Both the position numbers and the translations under genes were made by a program. A stretch of DNA of 61,756 bases from CAYLJJ01 sp964384025 (GTDB lineage: Bacteria > Myxococcota_A > Bradymonadia > UBA7976 > UBA1532), in assembly GCA_964384025.1 (NCBI GenBank), contig CAYLJJ010000025.1:1-61756 (forward strand), read 5' to 3'. This document shows positions 18,485-26,413 of the stretch, one piece after another. Each line of letters starts with the position of its first letter. Positions within the stretch are counted from its first letter, which is position 1. A model generated the notes under the pieces. The model saw only the letters and a program-made list of their open reading frames with translations. It was not told the origin of the DNA and did not search any database.

Positions 18485-18500
18485 TGGCATACTTTTAGCT
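18485..18500 (+). promoter_or_regulatory. Candidate sigma-54 promoter for the minor-pilin operon
   Basis: TGGCATACTTTTAGCT matches the -24/-12 pattern: the GG and GC dinucleotides are separated by exactly 10 bases. Transcription would start about 12 bp downstream, roughly 50 bp before the first minor-pilin ATG (18562). Pilin genes are often sigma-54-dependent. A single match in intergenic DNA remains a prediction. Confidence 0.4.
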
Positions 18501-18561
18501 GGCATTCAGGTCGACCCCAAATGCAGAGAGATCCCCATCTTCAATCCAGAGGGAGTGAACC

Positions 18562-19176
18562 ATGAGAGGAGAGCGCGCTTTTACGCTCTATGAGCTGTTG
18601 GGCGTCCTGGTGGTGATCGCCATCCTCACAATGGTGGCTTACCCCTCGATCAAGAAGCTCAGCAACCCCAACAAAGATGCCTCGGTGGCAGGAGAGATAG
18701 CTCAGCTCTTCAACCGCAGTAAAGATCAGGCCCGCAAGCGAAACCGCGCTTATCTCTTCAGCTTCAGCAACTTCAGTAAGGAGCAACCGAGAGGCACCCT
18801 TGATATCCGAGAGGCGAACAATCCAAGCTGTCGAAAGAGCGCTGTTGATGTCGCCAACCTCAGCAAGAGCATCCGGCGAGTTCCCTTTGGCGCTGAGACT
18901 TTTGAGGATGAAAATGTGGGCGAGATCCAAGCAGAGGATCCAGAGATCGGCCTCCTGGAATGGGAGGATGAAGAGGATACAGTCAGCAGCCAACCCCTGC
19001 TCCTTTGTATCAGCCCCAAGGGCTCAACTTGGAGAGTTGTCGAGGGGGTTCCCAAGCCTGTTGAGCGGGTCTCTCTGCTGCTTCAGCACTTTGCGACAGC
19101 CAAAGGCCCCCCAGAGGGCTTACCCCGACGTGTCGATTTTCGCTTTGGTGCAGGTGCCCGCTTGAGGTTGAACTGA
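18562..19176 (+). CDS. Minor pseudopilin, FimT/GspH-like
   Basis: 204 residues. A short basic leader ends at the prepilin peptidase site (ERA then FTLYELLG). A hydrophobic N-terminal helix (VLVVIAILTMVAY) follows, then a soluble beta-rich domain. It would be a tip or initiating minor pilin of a type IV pilus. Residue -1 of the cleavage site is Ala instead of the usual Gly, which is tolerated in some prepilins. The stop overlaps the next ATG (TGATG at 19174-19178). It is first of five genes in a pilin-assembly operon ending with a PilY1-like protein. The exact paralogue (FimT/FimU) cannot be told from sequence alone. Confidence 0.8.
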   Translation: MRGERAFTLYELLGVLVVIAILTMVAYPSIKKLSNPNKDASVAGEIAQLFNRSKDQARKRNRAYLFSFSNFSKEQPRGTLDIREANNPSCRKSAVDVANLSKSIRRVPFGAETFEDENVGEIQAEDPEIGLLEWEDEEDTVSSQPLLLCISPKGSTWRVVEGVPKPVERVSLLLQHFATAKGPPEGLPRRVDFRFGAGARLRLN

Positions 19177-19751
19177 TGAGACATCAAAAGAGCCGGGGTT
19201 ATACCCTCGTCGAAGTCCTGATGGCTGTGATCTTTAGCTCTCTGGGCTTCGCCGCTATCTTTGCCCTACAGATCGGGACCACTCAGGCCAACATCTCAGC
19301 TCGAGATCTCGGCTCTGCGGTGAATTTGGCTGAGCGCTCTGTTGAGATCCTTCAACGCGATGCCTATGGCTGGCTCCAGCCTGGAGCTGCAGGGCGCCCA
19401 GGCCCCTGGTTGAATAAAGCGGAGAACACTTGGCACACCATGACCCCCATCCCTGTAGATCAGAACGGGCGCTTGCACCTCTCAGATGATCCTCAGGGAA
19501 CCATCCTCCTTCGACAGCGCTTCTGTGTGCAGTATCTGCTCAGTCCAGAGGCGGGAGCTTTCAGTGATCTACTCAGCGCTCGAGTACGAGTGGTCTGGCC
19601 CAAGGCTGAGACAGATGCAGATGTGCTGAGAGCGGGAGGTGAGAATGGCAGAGGAGCTTGCTCTGAGGAGGCCGCTCAAAACTTTGCCATGGATCCTGAT
19701 TTCTTTTCGCTGACCCTGCCAGTCAGCATCCGTCGCCATGATCAGGAGTAA
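19176..19751 (+). CDS. pilV: Minor pilin, PilV-like
   Basis: 191 residues. The leader MRHQKSRG is followed by YTLVEVLMAVIFSSLGFAAIFALQ, a standard prepilin cleavage site (Gly then aromatic, Glu at +5) and helix. This N-terminus and position match PilV/PilI-type minor pilins. The soluble domain ends with two Cys-containing stretches (RFCVQY and GACSEEA) that could form a disulfide. It is coupled to the preceding gene by a TGATG overlap and followed by the PilW-like gene 4 bp downstream. It would act in the minor-pilin complex that primes pilus assembly and presents PilY1. Confidence 0.78.
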   Translation: MRHQKSRGYTLVEVLMAVIFSSLGFAAIFALQIGTTQANISARDLGSAVNLAERSVEILQRDAYGWLQPGAAGRPGPWLNKAENTWHTMTPIPVDQNGRLHLSDDPQGTILLRQRFCVQYLLSPEAGAFSDLLSARVRVVWPKAETDADVLRAGGENGRGACSEEAAQNFAMDPDFFSLTLPVSIRRHDQE

Positions 19752-19755
19752 AAAG

Positions 19756-20913
19756 ATGAAGAGAGGAGCCGCCGCCTTCACCTTCGTCGAGTTGATAATG
19801 GCTGTATTCATCAGCTCTCTGGTGCTTATGGCCATCTATCTGGTCTTCATCACCAGCACCGATCATTTCTATGATCAGAAACAGGTGGTGCAGCTTCAAG
19901 AGGGAATGCGTTTTGCGATGGAGTATATCAAGAGCGATCTGCGCAATGCAGGGCGTCTCTCCATCGTCGAAGCGCGTGACACCCCCGAACGAGATCCAGG
20001 GCTTTGTCAGGTCCAAGATCTAAGCGCGGTGCAGATTGAGGATAATAACATCGAGGATCTTCCCAAAATCCTCACAGAGTCTCCCAACGCCATCAAACCT
20101 GATCGCCTGCGCCTTTTGGTGGAGAACTCAGGGGCTCTACCCCTCTACACCCAGGAGATTTTCCAAGATCGAGTGATCTTGGCTCCAGCAGCTCAGCAGA
20201 CCACTCTAGACACGCGCGACTTCCTCAGCTCTCCAGAACGCCTGGAGGATGCGTTTCAGGAGGGCTTCTTTCTCTATATCTCCAACCCTCTCTCCAACCA
20301 GACCGATCTGGTGCCCATCAAGAGTATTAACGGTGACACACGCAGTATCATCTTGGACCGAATCACCTGCATTAACACCCTGCAATGCACCGGAGGCTGT
20401 ACTGTTAATCCAGTCCAGCTGATCGAATACAGCATCCAAGGCGACGAAGATAAGGAAGATGAACGTACAGTACTGCGCCGCAGCGTCTTGGACGCCCGCA
20501 ATGGAGATCCCATAGAGAGGGATGGGATGAGCTTGACCATCGCTGAGTATGTCATCGATCTTCAGATCTGGGGGAACTATGATAGCCGGGCGGTTGGTGC
20601 CCAAGTTCCTCTCTTCGCTGATGATCCCAACCCCCAAGATGATATCGGCAACTGGAAGCCAGCTCCAGCCAGTGAGGAGCAAGCGCTCAATTTCAATAAC
20701 CGCCGAATCCGCTCCCTCAACCTACTCTTAGCGGTGAGGACTCCCAGAGAGGATGAGGGTTTTACCCTGGCACCTCGTTATGACGACGAAGAAAAGCGTG
20801 TCCCCATGGATCGTATCTGGTTCGATCTGGACAAGCTACAGAGCACCGGCTTAGCGAGGGTAGCTACCCTTCATGGCGAGGTTCATACTCCCAATCTCTA
20901 TAGAGGCTTATGA
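19756..20913 (+). CDS. pilW: Minor pilin, PilW-like
   Basis: 385 residues from the preferred ATG at 19756, chosen because AGGAG at 19744-19748 is well spaced for it. An alternative ATG at 19738 overlaps the previous gene. The prepilin motif is AFTFVELIMAVFISSLVLMAIY. The protein is long, as expected for PilW, with a central region containing three Cys (ITCINTLQCTGGCTV). It ends by overlapping the pilX ATG by 4 bp. It is part of the minor-pilin priming complex with the neighbouring PilV-, PilX- and PilY1-like proteins. Confidence 0.78.
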   Translation: MKRGAAAFTFVELIMAVFISSLVLMAIYLVFITSTDHFYDQKQVVQLQEGMRFAMEYIKSDLRNAGRLSIVEARDTPERDPGLCQVQDLSAVQIEDNNIEDLPKILTESPNAIKPDRLRLLVENSGALPLYTQEIFQDRVILAPAAQQTTLDTRDFLSSPERLEDAFQEGFFLYISNPLSNQTDLVPIKSINGDTRSIILDRITCINTLQCTGGCTVNPVQLIEYSIQGDEDKEDERTVLRRSVLDARNGDPIERDGMSLTIAEYVIDLQIWGNYDSRAVGAQVPLFADDPNPQDDIGNWKPAPASEEQALNFNNRRIRSLNLLLAVRTPREDEGFTLAPRYDDEEKRVPMDRIWFDLDKLQSTGLARVATLHGEVHTPNLYRGL

Positions 20914-21527
20914 TGAGGCGCAGAGAGGAGCGAGGCAGTGCCCTGGTCCTGGCTATTTTGGTGGTCTTCTCCATGTTGGCCCTGGGGCTCGTCGCCATGC
21001 GTGACGCTACCCTCAACATCAGCGGTTCAGGCAATCAGCGTATGAACAAGCAGGCTCGCTATGTCGCTGAGTTGGGCTTGCACCATTCGATGACCCTGAT
21101 GAACCGCATGGGCTCTCAGATCCTCAACCGGGTCAGAGGGCCTAACTATCAGAGCATCCTGCTCATCGAGAGTGATGGACGAGTCGCCGCTGTTCGTCCT
21201 GAAGATCGAGACAATCCCCTGGGGGTCTGGAATCTTCCACCGCCCGATCTGCTGGATAACGCCTTGGGGCACTTTGGGATGCAGCCCAGCTATCGTGTCG
21301 AGGTTGATGGTTTTACCTTTATCCCTGACAACGTCGGCAACGATGGTAAAGCTGCTATGGAGGGAGGAGAAGGACGCTGTATGATGCACTTCACCGCCCA
21401 TGGTTATATCGCCAATGTCGTCTTACCCAGCCCCGAGCAGCTGGACGCGGATGAGCGCTTCGCTGAGTTCACTCTTAAAGCAGCTGCTCCTTTGCCCGCA
21501 TATGCCGTTGATTGTCGCCGATGGTGA
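20910..21527 (+). CDS. pilX: PilX-like minor pilin
   Basis: 205 residues. A basic start (MMRRREERG) leads into SALVLAILVVFSMLALGLVAM, the PilX/PilX_N-type helix, followed by the characteristic QARYVAELGL segment. Unlike the neighbouring pilins it lacks a Glu at +5, as is usual for PilX/GspK-like proteins that cap the pilus tip. The ATG overlaps the pilW stop. It ends 11 bp before the PilY1-like start, and the ribosome binding site of that gene sits across its stop codon. Confidence 0.75.
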   Translation: MMRRREERGSALVLAILVVFSMLALGLVAMRDATLNISGSGNQRMNKQARYVAELGLHHSMTLMNRMGSQILNRVRGPNYQSILLIESDGRVAAVRPEDRDNPLGVWNLPPPDLLDNALGHFGMQPSYRVEVDGFTFIPDNVGNDGKAAMEGGEGRCMMHFTAHGYIANVVLPSPEQLDADERFAEFTLKAAAPLPAYAVDCRRW

Positions 21528-21538
21528 GGAGTCCCCTG

Positions 21539-24500
21539 ATGAAGCTTTCAGACTTGCTCTTTCTGCTCCTCCTCCCCTTGAGCTCTCTTCAAGCTCAGGA
21601 ACCAGAGATCGACCTCCTCATCGACACCAGCCGATTGATGAGCCAAGGAGCCCGCTGTTCTCCTGAGCAAGCTCCAGAGGTGGGGTTGACAGAGCCGGTT
21701 GGAGGTTATGCTGAAAGTTGGCTTCATATCCTCCAAGATGCCCTCCTCGGTGATCGAAAAGTCTCTGTGTGTATGGAGCATGAGATTCCTGCGGCGATAG
21801 ATCCTGGACGCTTAGCGCTGGATCGCATCCACAATCGTCCCTGGTGCTGTCAAGCCCCCCTCTGTGAGGTCTGCGCTCCAGACCATGGAGATCCACAGGG
21901 TCCTTGGGACCCTCTCGCTGGGTGGGGGCGTGATCCTGATGGTTTTTTTTCCAGGTATCGTACAGAGGCACGCTTTGGGGTCCTGAGCTTGGATGCTCGC
22001 CCTCGCCCGGTCAATGATCTGGCAGGAGGTTGGTCTCAGGGCGAGGACAAACTCTATAACGAGGGTGAAAGTATCGCTGCCGATCGCATGTCAGAGGTGC
22101 TCGCTGGAGAAGATGGAGTGCGACCCCCAACGCAGCCCAATATGGGCCTGCGCAGCGAACAGGATGCCTTTGGGGGGAGCTATTGGGCAGGGCAAGAGAA
22201 TGTACAGGAGCCAAACATACAGAATATCGAGGCGGAGAGGCGTATCGCCATGCTGCTCCCTGATGGACCAAGGGCTCCCCTGGCGGCGGCCCTCAGAGAC
22301 GCCATAGAGCATTACGAGGTTCAGGGGGCGGGCTGTCAATCCAGGTTCCTCGTTCTCATCACCCGAGGAGATGAGGGGCATGGCTATACCACAAACGTGA
22401 ATGAAGCGCTCTGTAATGAGCGAGGAGAGATCTGGTCTGATGACACGTGCCATGGCTCCTTCCCCTACCGCTCTGCTCAAAAATATGCCCAGCAACTTAA
22501 GCAATTGGGGATCCCTCTCTTTGTCATCGGTCTCTCTCCAATCTATGAGGAGCGCCTTCGAGATCTGGCCCGACGAGGCTCTCCTGGTTTGGGATTCTCA
22601 GGGAGCGAGGGTTACTTTCGAGCTGATGATGAGGCCAGCCTCCAAAAGGCTCTTAAACATATCCTGGATCTAAGCAAGGGGAGCCATCGCTCCCATACTC
22701 GTGCCCTGGTCTTGATCCCGGGTCCTGGAGATTTTGAAGAGCAAGATGATATCCGCCAGTGGCGTTTTTTGGCGAAGTCTCAGATCGAAGATCGAGACTA
22801 TGGACGCCTTGAGCAGATCCGTATGGGCTGTGATCCCAATCGGATTGATCCTGAACGCCCTGGCGCCTTGGTCCCCTTCGCTTCCCGACTCTTGGAGGAG
22901 CTGCTGGCCTCAGAGCCCATCCGTAGGGTCTTGGGCTTCCACGTCTCAACTCAGAAGGTTTTCGCTCTCTTGGGTGGGGAGAACAGCGCCTTTAACTCTC
23001 TGGGCGTACCCACCGGAGAGATCGCTGATCTCCCACTTAGAGGGATCCTCGGTCTCCTCGCTGGTCCCCTGGAGATCGTGGGTCGCTTCCTCGCGGGCTA
23101 CTTTGGCGATGCAGGTCTTCCTGGCGGAGTGATGCCTCCAGAAGCTGACCTTCAGAGACAGTTGGGAGCGCTCACCGAGGGTCAGATGGTGGCGATGCGT
23201 CCTCCCAGCCTGGGGCTTCAGCTCCCCGCCTATCTCAACTTTGAGAAGCTACACGCTGAGCGTCCCACCGTCGTTATTCTTGGAGCGGATGATGGCATGT
23301 TGCACTTCTTCCACGCCGTTACAGGACGAGAACTCTTCAGTTACAGCCCCTCAGGGCCACTGAGTCGTATCGGCTCGGGCGTCTTAGGCGCTCGAGCCTA
23401 TGCGGGTATGGATCTGGCGGAGATGGCTCTTTGTCGACGTGTGAGCGGTGTAGGAGATGAGGAGTGTCCCAAGAGCGTTGATGATGTGCAGTTCGCCACT
23501 CTCCTCGTCGGGAATATGGAGGACCAGCTCTTTGGCCTGGACCTCAGCTTCAATGGTATGGAGATAGAGGAGCTCTTAGAACAGCCCATTGAGCAGAGAA
23601 ACTACTTCCCCGAGGGAGCAGCTTGGGATCTTCCAAACTTAGGGAAGAGCCGCTCCACTCCTCAACTCAGTCACGTTCAGGTGGGGAAAGATATCCACGC
23701 AGCGGCGATCCTGGGTTGCCCTAAAGATATCAACCACAACAACGGACGCTGTGTTCTTATCCTCAAAGCACGCAACGGAGAGAAGCTCGGGGATGTGCGC
23801 TTGGAGGGGGTAGAGGAGGGCAGCGTAGAGATGGATGAAGTGATGGTGGGTACTCCAGCCCTCTTTCCCTCTGGAGGTATAGGAGCTGCAGAGCGGGCCT
23901 ATATCGGAGACAACCTGGGCCGCATCTGGCGTATCGATCTTCGTTCCAACGATCCCGCCGAGTGGAAGGCATCCCTGGCGTGGCCTCCCAAAGATGCTGC
24001 AGAGAAGATGGAGCCCTCCTATACCTTAGGTCGTCAGCTCCTTTGGAGGCCCAGCATCGCCCTCAAGGAGGATGGCAGCTTAGTGGTGGTTTTCGCCACA
24101 GGGAAAGATGTTTTTGAACCTGAACCTGGCAAAGACCCTGCTCCGATCGTTGACAGTGCGGTGGTCAGCTTTACAGATCGCCGCTTTGTCAACGCGGATG
24201 GCTCTGTCGAATTTAGAGCTCAAGGCAACTGGGTCTTTCCGTTAGGAGAGGGCGAGGTGGTTACAGGTCCACCCGTGATCAAGAATGGCATCGTCCTCTT
24301 TACCAGCAAGAGAGACTCAGCGGCTGCCTGCGCCAGCGCCGAGAGCAGGCTCTTTGGAGTTCACTACTACAAAGTCAAACACACTCAGGAGGGTGCAGTG
24401 ATGGATATCGCCCGCAACGGTCGCACCATCCACATTGAGCCTGCCCTGCCCCTCGCTGGGGGTCAACGTGCTCTCTCTCTGCTGCTGCCTCCAGGTCGAG

Positions 24501-24826
24501 TCGCCTATGGGCTCAGCGTAGTCACCAGCCCCTCCTGTAACGATGAAGGACAACCCACCACCGAGGTGATCCTCAACCTCTCCGATGAGCAATCGGGGAA
24601 CAGCGGAGCGCTCAGCTCCAAAGAGATGTTTGTAGAGCGCTTGGGCGCAAATGGTTTGGAAGCGGTCAGGCTAGATGGCCTGCTCTTTGTCAACTCCAAT
24701 ACCACCGATCTAGCGGTCTGTTTGGGCTGTGATGCCAAGGGTAACCCCAGCCAGAGTGGCAAACATCGCTCCACCGCTCCCTTCCCTTCCATCTTGACCT
24801 ACTGGGGCAGTACCTTCACAGATTAA
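21539..24826 (+). CDS. pilY1: PilY1-like pilus tip adhesin/assembly protein
   Basis: 1095 residues from the ATG at 21539, chosen for GAGGA at 21526-21530 and the immediate signal peptide (LSDLLFLLLLPLSSLQAQ). The N-terminal half (about 20-400) is von Willebrand A-like: it opens with EIDLLIDTSRLMSQ and includes RFLVLITRGDEGHG and GIPLFVIGLSP. The C-terminal half (about 560-1080) is a PilY1-type beta-propeller with repeated blades (VVILGADDGMLHFFHAVTG, AYIGDNLGRIWRIDL). In other bacteria such proteins sit at the pilus tip, promote extension and mediate adhesion or surface sensing. It is last in the minor-pilin operon. I did not find a clear EF-hand-like calcium site. Confidence 0.85.
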   Translation: MKLSDLLFLLLLPLSSLQAQEPEIDLLIDTSRLMSQGARCSPEQAPEVGLTEPVGGYAESWLHILQDALLGDRKVSVCMEHEIPAAIDPGRLALDRIHNRPWCCQAPLCEVCAPDHGDPQGPWDPLAGWGRDPDGFFSRYRTEARFGVLSLDARPRPVNDLAGGWSQGEDKLYNEGESIAADRMSEVLAGEDGVRPPTQPNMGLRSEQDAFGGSYWAGQENVQEPNIQNIEAERRIAMLLPDGPRAPLAAALRDAIEHYEVQGAGCQSRFLVLITRGDEGHGYTTNVNEALCNERGEIWSDDTCHGSFPYRSAQKYAQQLKQLGIPLFVIGLSPIYEERLRDLARRGSPGLGFSGSEGYFRADDEASLQKALKHILDLSKGSHRSHTRALVLIPGPGDFEEQDDIRQWRFLAKSQIEDRDYGRLEQIRMGCDPNRIDPERPGALVPFASRLLEELLASEPIRRVLGFHVSTQKVFALLGGENSAFNSLGVPTGEIADLPLRGILGLLAGPLEIVGRFLAGYFGDAGLPGGVMPPEADLQRQLGALTEGQMVAMRPPSLGLQLPAYLNFEKLHAERPTVVILGADDGMLHFFHAVTGRELFSYSPSGPLSRIGSGVLGARAYAGMDLAEMALCRRVSGVGDEECPKSVDDVQFATLLVGNMEDQLFGLDLSFNGMEIEELLEQPIEQRNYFPEGAAWDLPNLGKSRSTPQLSHVQVGKDIHAAAILGCPKDINHNNGRCVLILKARNGEKLGDVRLEGVEEGSVEMDEVMVGTPALFPSGGIGAAERAYIGDNLGRIWRIDLRSNDPAEWKASLAWPPKDAAEKMEPSYTLGRQLLWRPSIALKEDGSLVVVFATGKDVFEPEPGKDPAPIVDSAVVSFTDRRFVNADGSVEFRAQGNWVFPLGEGEVVTGPPVIKNGIVLFTSKRDSAAACASAESRLFGVHYYKVKHTQEGAVMDIARNGRTIHIEPALPLAGGQRALSLLLPPGRVAYGLSVVTSPSCNDEGQPTTEVILNLSDEQSGNSGALSSKEMFVERLGANGLEAVRLDGLLFVNSNTTDLAVCLGCDAKGNPSQSGKHRSTAPFPSILTYWGSTFTD

Positions 24827-24868
24827 GGTGCTCTTGACGACCTCGCTGCTCTGGGAGTAGAGGCATAT

Positions 24869-25894
24869 ATGCCTCTTTATCGTCTTACGCTCTCTCTCCT
24901 CCTCCTTGGCTCCTCCGCTCAGGCAGAAGGGATCGCGCTCCTCCCCATCGAAGCGCACCAAGTCGAGGCTGCGGGTCAGCAGATCGACGCTGCTCTCCAC
25001 CTGGGCTTGATCAACCACCCAAAGCTTAAAGATCGAGGGAAGATCAAGATGAAGTTGGAGGAGGCTCGTGTCTCCTTCTCCTGCTTTGAGGAACGAGAAG
25101 CCTGCATGGCACAGGTGGGGCGTATTTTTAGCGCTGATCGTCTCTTTTGGGGACATCTCCGTCGCAGTCGAAACATCTGGGTTCTGCGCGTCTTGGTTTT
25201 GGATGTACGGCGTGGCCGCCTCCTCAATGACACTCACCTGGCTCGCCCTGCTGGAGAGGGCAGCGTTGAAGCTTTGGCTCAGGCTGCATTGAGGTTGATC
25301 ATGGGCAAGGCGGTCGCGGCTGAGATGAAGGCGCGGCTGATCATCCTCAGTGATCCCCCTCAGGCTCAGGTTCTGTTGAATGGTGAGCCCAAGGGACCGA
25401 CGCCTGTGTTTCTCGATCCCCCAATAGGCAGTCATAAGATCGAGTTGAGCCTCTTTGGTTACCAGAACCTCAAACAGCAGCTCAAGATGGGGCGTGGACA
25501 TCGCATCCTGGAACTACGCCTCAAATCAGCAGAGGTTCAAGTTGAGGATTTACATGTTCCCTCCAAACCTCGCGCTGAAAACTTCTGGTTTGGGGTGGGC
25601 AGCGCCAGTTTGGCTGCTGTCGCGGCAGGTGTCGGGGTGGGTTTGGGTTTTCGAGTCCTGAACTTGGAGGATGAGGCGGCGAGCCTCCCTGAGACAGAGG
25701 AGAACAGTGCTCAACGTGCCAGCCTGAAGAGCGACTTTGAGCGCGCTCAGCTCTTCAGTAACATCTCTCTAGGAGTAGCTGCCCTCGCTGTAGGAGGTAG
25801 CCTCTACTTTTTTTTGTTGGCTGAAGATCCCTCAGAGGGAGCTGCTCGGCTCCACCTAAATCCAGGAGGAGGCTTATTTCAGCTCTCCTTCTAA
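24869..25894 (+). CDS. Exported PEGA-domain protein with C-terminal membrane helices
   Basis: 341 residues. A signal peptide (about 1-19, GSSAQAEG) precedes a domain (about 20-145) that resembles periplasmic TolB-N/CsgG-like modules seen before PEGA repeats. One PEGA-like unit follows (LIILSDPPQAQVLLNGEPKGPTP, about 155-215). Two hydrophobic stretches lie near the C-terminus (about 247-265 and 297-315). It lies 42 bp after the PilY1-like gene on the same strand, so it may belong to that operon. PEGA proteins commonly act at the cell envelope; the specific role is unknown. Confidence 0.7.
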   Translation: MPLYRLTLSLLLLGSSAQAEGIALLPIEAHQVEAAGQQIDAALHLGLINHPKLKDRGKIKMKLEEARVSFSCFEEREACMAQVGRIFSADRLFWGHLRRSRNIWVLRVLVLDVRRGRLLNDTHLARPAGEGSVEALAQAALRLIMGKAVAAEMKARLIILSDPPQAQVLLNGEPKGPTPVFLDPPIGSHKIELSLFGYQNLKQQLKMGRGHRILELRLKSAEVQVEDLHVPSKPRAENFWFGVGSASLAAVAAGVGVGLGFRVLNLEDEAASLPETEENSAQRASLKSDFERAQLFSNISLGVAALAVGGSLYFFLLAEDPSEGAARLHLNPGGGLFQLSF

Positions 25895-26182
25895 GAACAC
25901 CCCCCTATCGAATGGAGTTCAGGAAACCATTTTGATGGAAATATTTTTTTATACTGAAAAAAATAAGCCATATGAACACCGAGCAACCTACTGAAATTAA
26001 AAGTGTTTCCATGAAATTTGCGCCTGGGTTGAGTCGAGTATTGCTATTATCAACCGCATGATTTCTATGAAAAACATGGGGGATGAATTATCATCTCTCG
26101 CTCCTGAGGGATGATGTACAATATAATGCTTTTGTAGCTTTTTCAAGCACAGGGACGAGCTTCGAAGCAGATTGGTGAACTG

Positions 26183-26380
26183 ATGGAACAGTGGCTAAGC
26201 TTTGCATATCAATATGGTCTTGGTGGTGGTTTCTTTGCACTTACGTTTATGATTATGTTTAAAACTGGAGCACTTCAAAGGGAACGCAAACAAGATCTTC
26301 GTTTTACGTTCATGCTCTGTGGTGGTCTTATTCTATTTATGCTCATACATGCGATCTGGATCTTTGTCGCAGGAAAATAA
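26183..26380 (+). CDS. Small two-helix membrane protein upstream of the symporter
   Basis: 65 residues. Two hydrophobic helices (about 13-27 and 43-62) are separated by a basic loop (QRERKQDLR). It lies 33 bp upstream of the sodium/solute symporter gene in the same AT-rich stretch. This placement and size suggest a small accessory subunit of the symporter, although no named family is recognised. The preceding 288 bp (25895-26182) are AT-rich and contain no other gene I can see; they probably hold the promoter. Confidence 0.6.
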   Translation: MEQWLSFAYQYGLGGGFFALTFMIMFKTGALQRERKQDLRFTFMLCGGLILFMLIHAIWIFVAGK

Positions 26381-26413
26381 GCATTTACATACAGAGAAAG
26401 GGGGGAACAAGAA

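Larger units (their letters stand above)
17987..18561. other. Divergent intergenic region with hairpins and a possible short decayed frame
   Basis: 575 bp between the rhodanese gene and the minor-pilin operon. It holds two adjacent hairpins (18245-18261 and 18271-18289) and a candidate sigma-54 promoter (18485-18500). On the minus strand a frame lacking an ATG reads plausibly around 18150-18310 (IGNEGIAFIIGSTAKGGYS), possibly a relic. No complete gene is seen. Confidence 0.4.
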
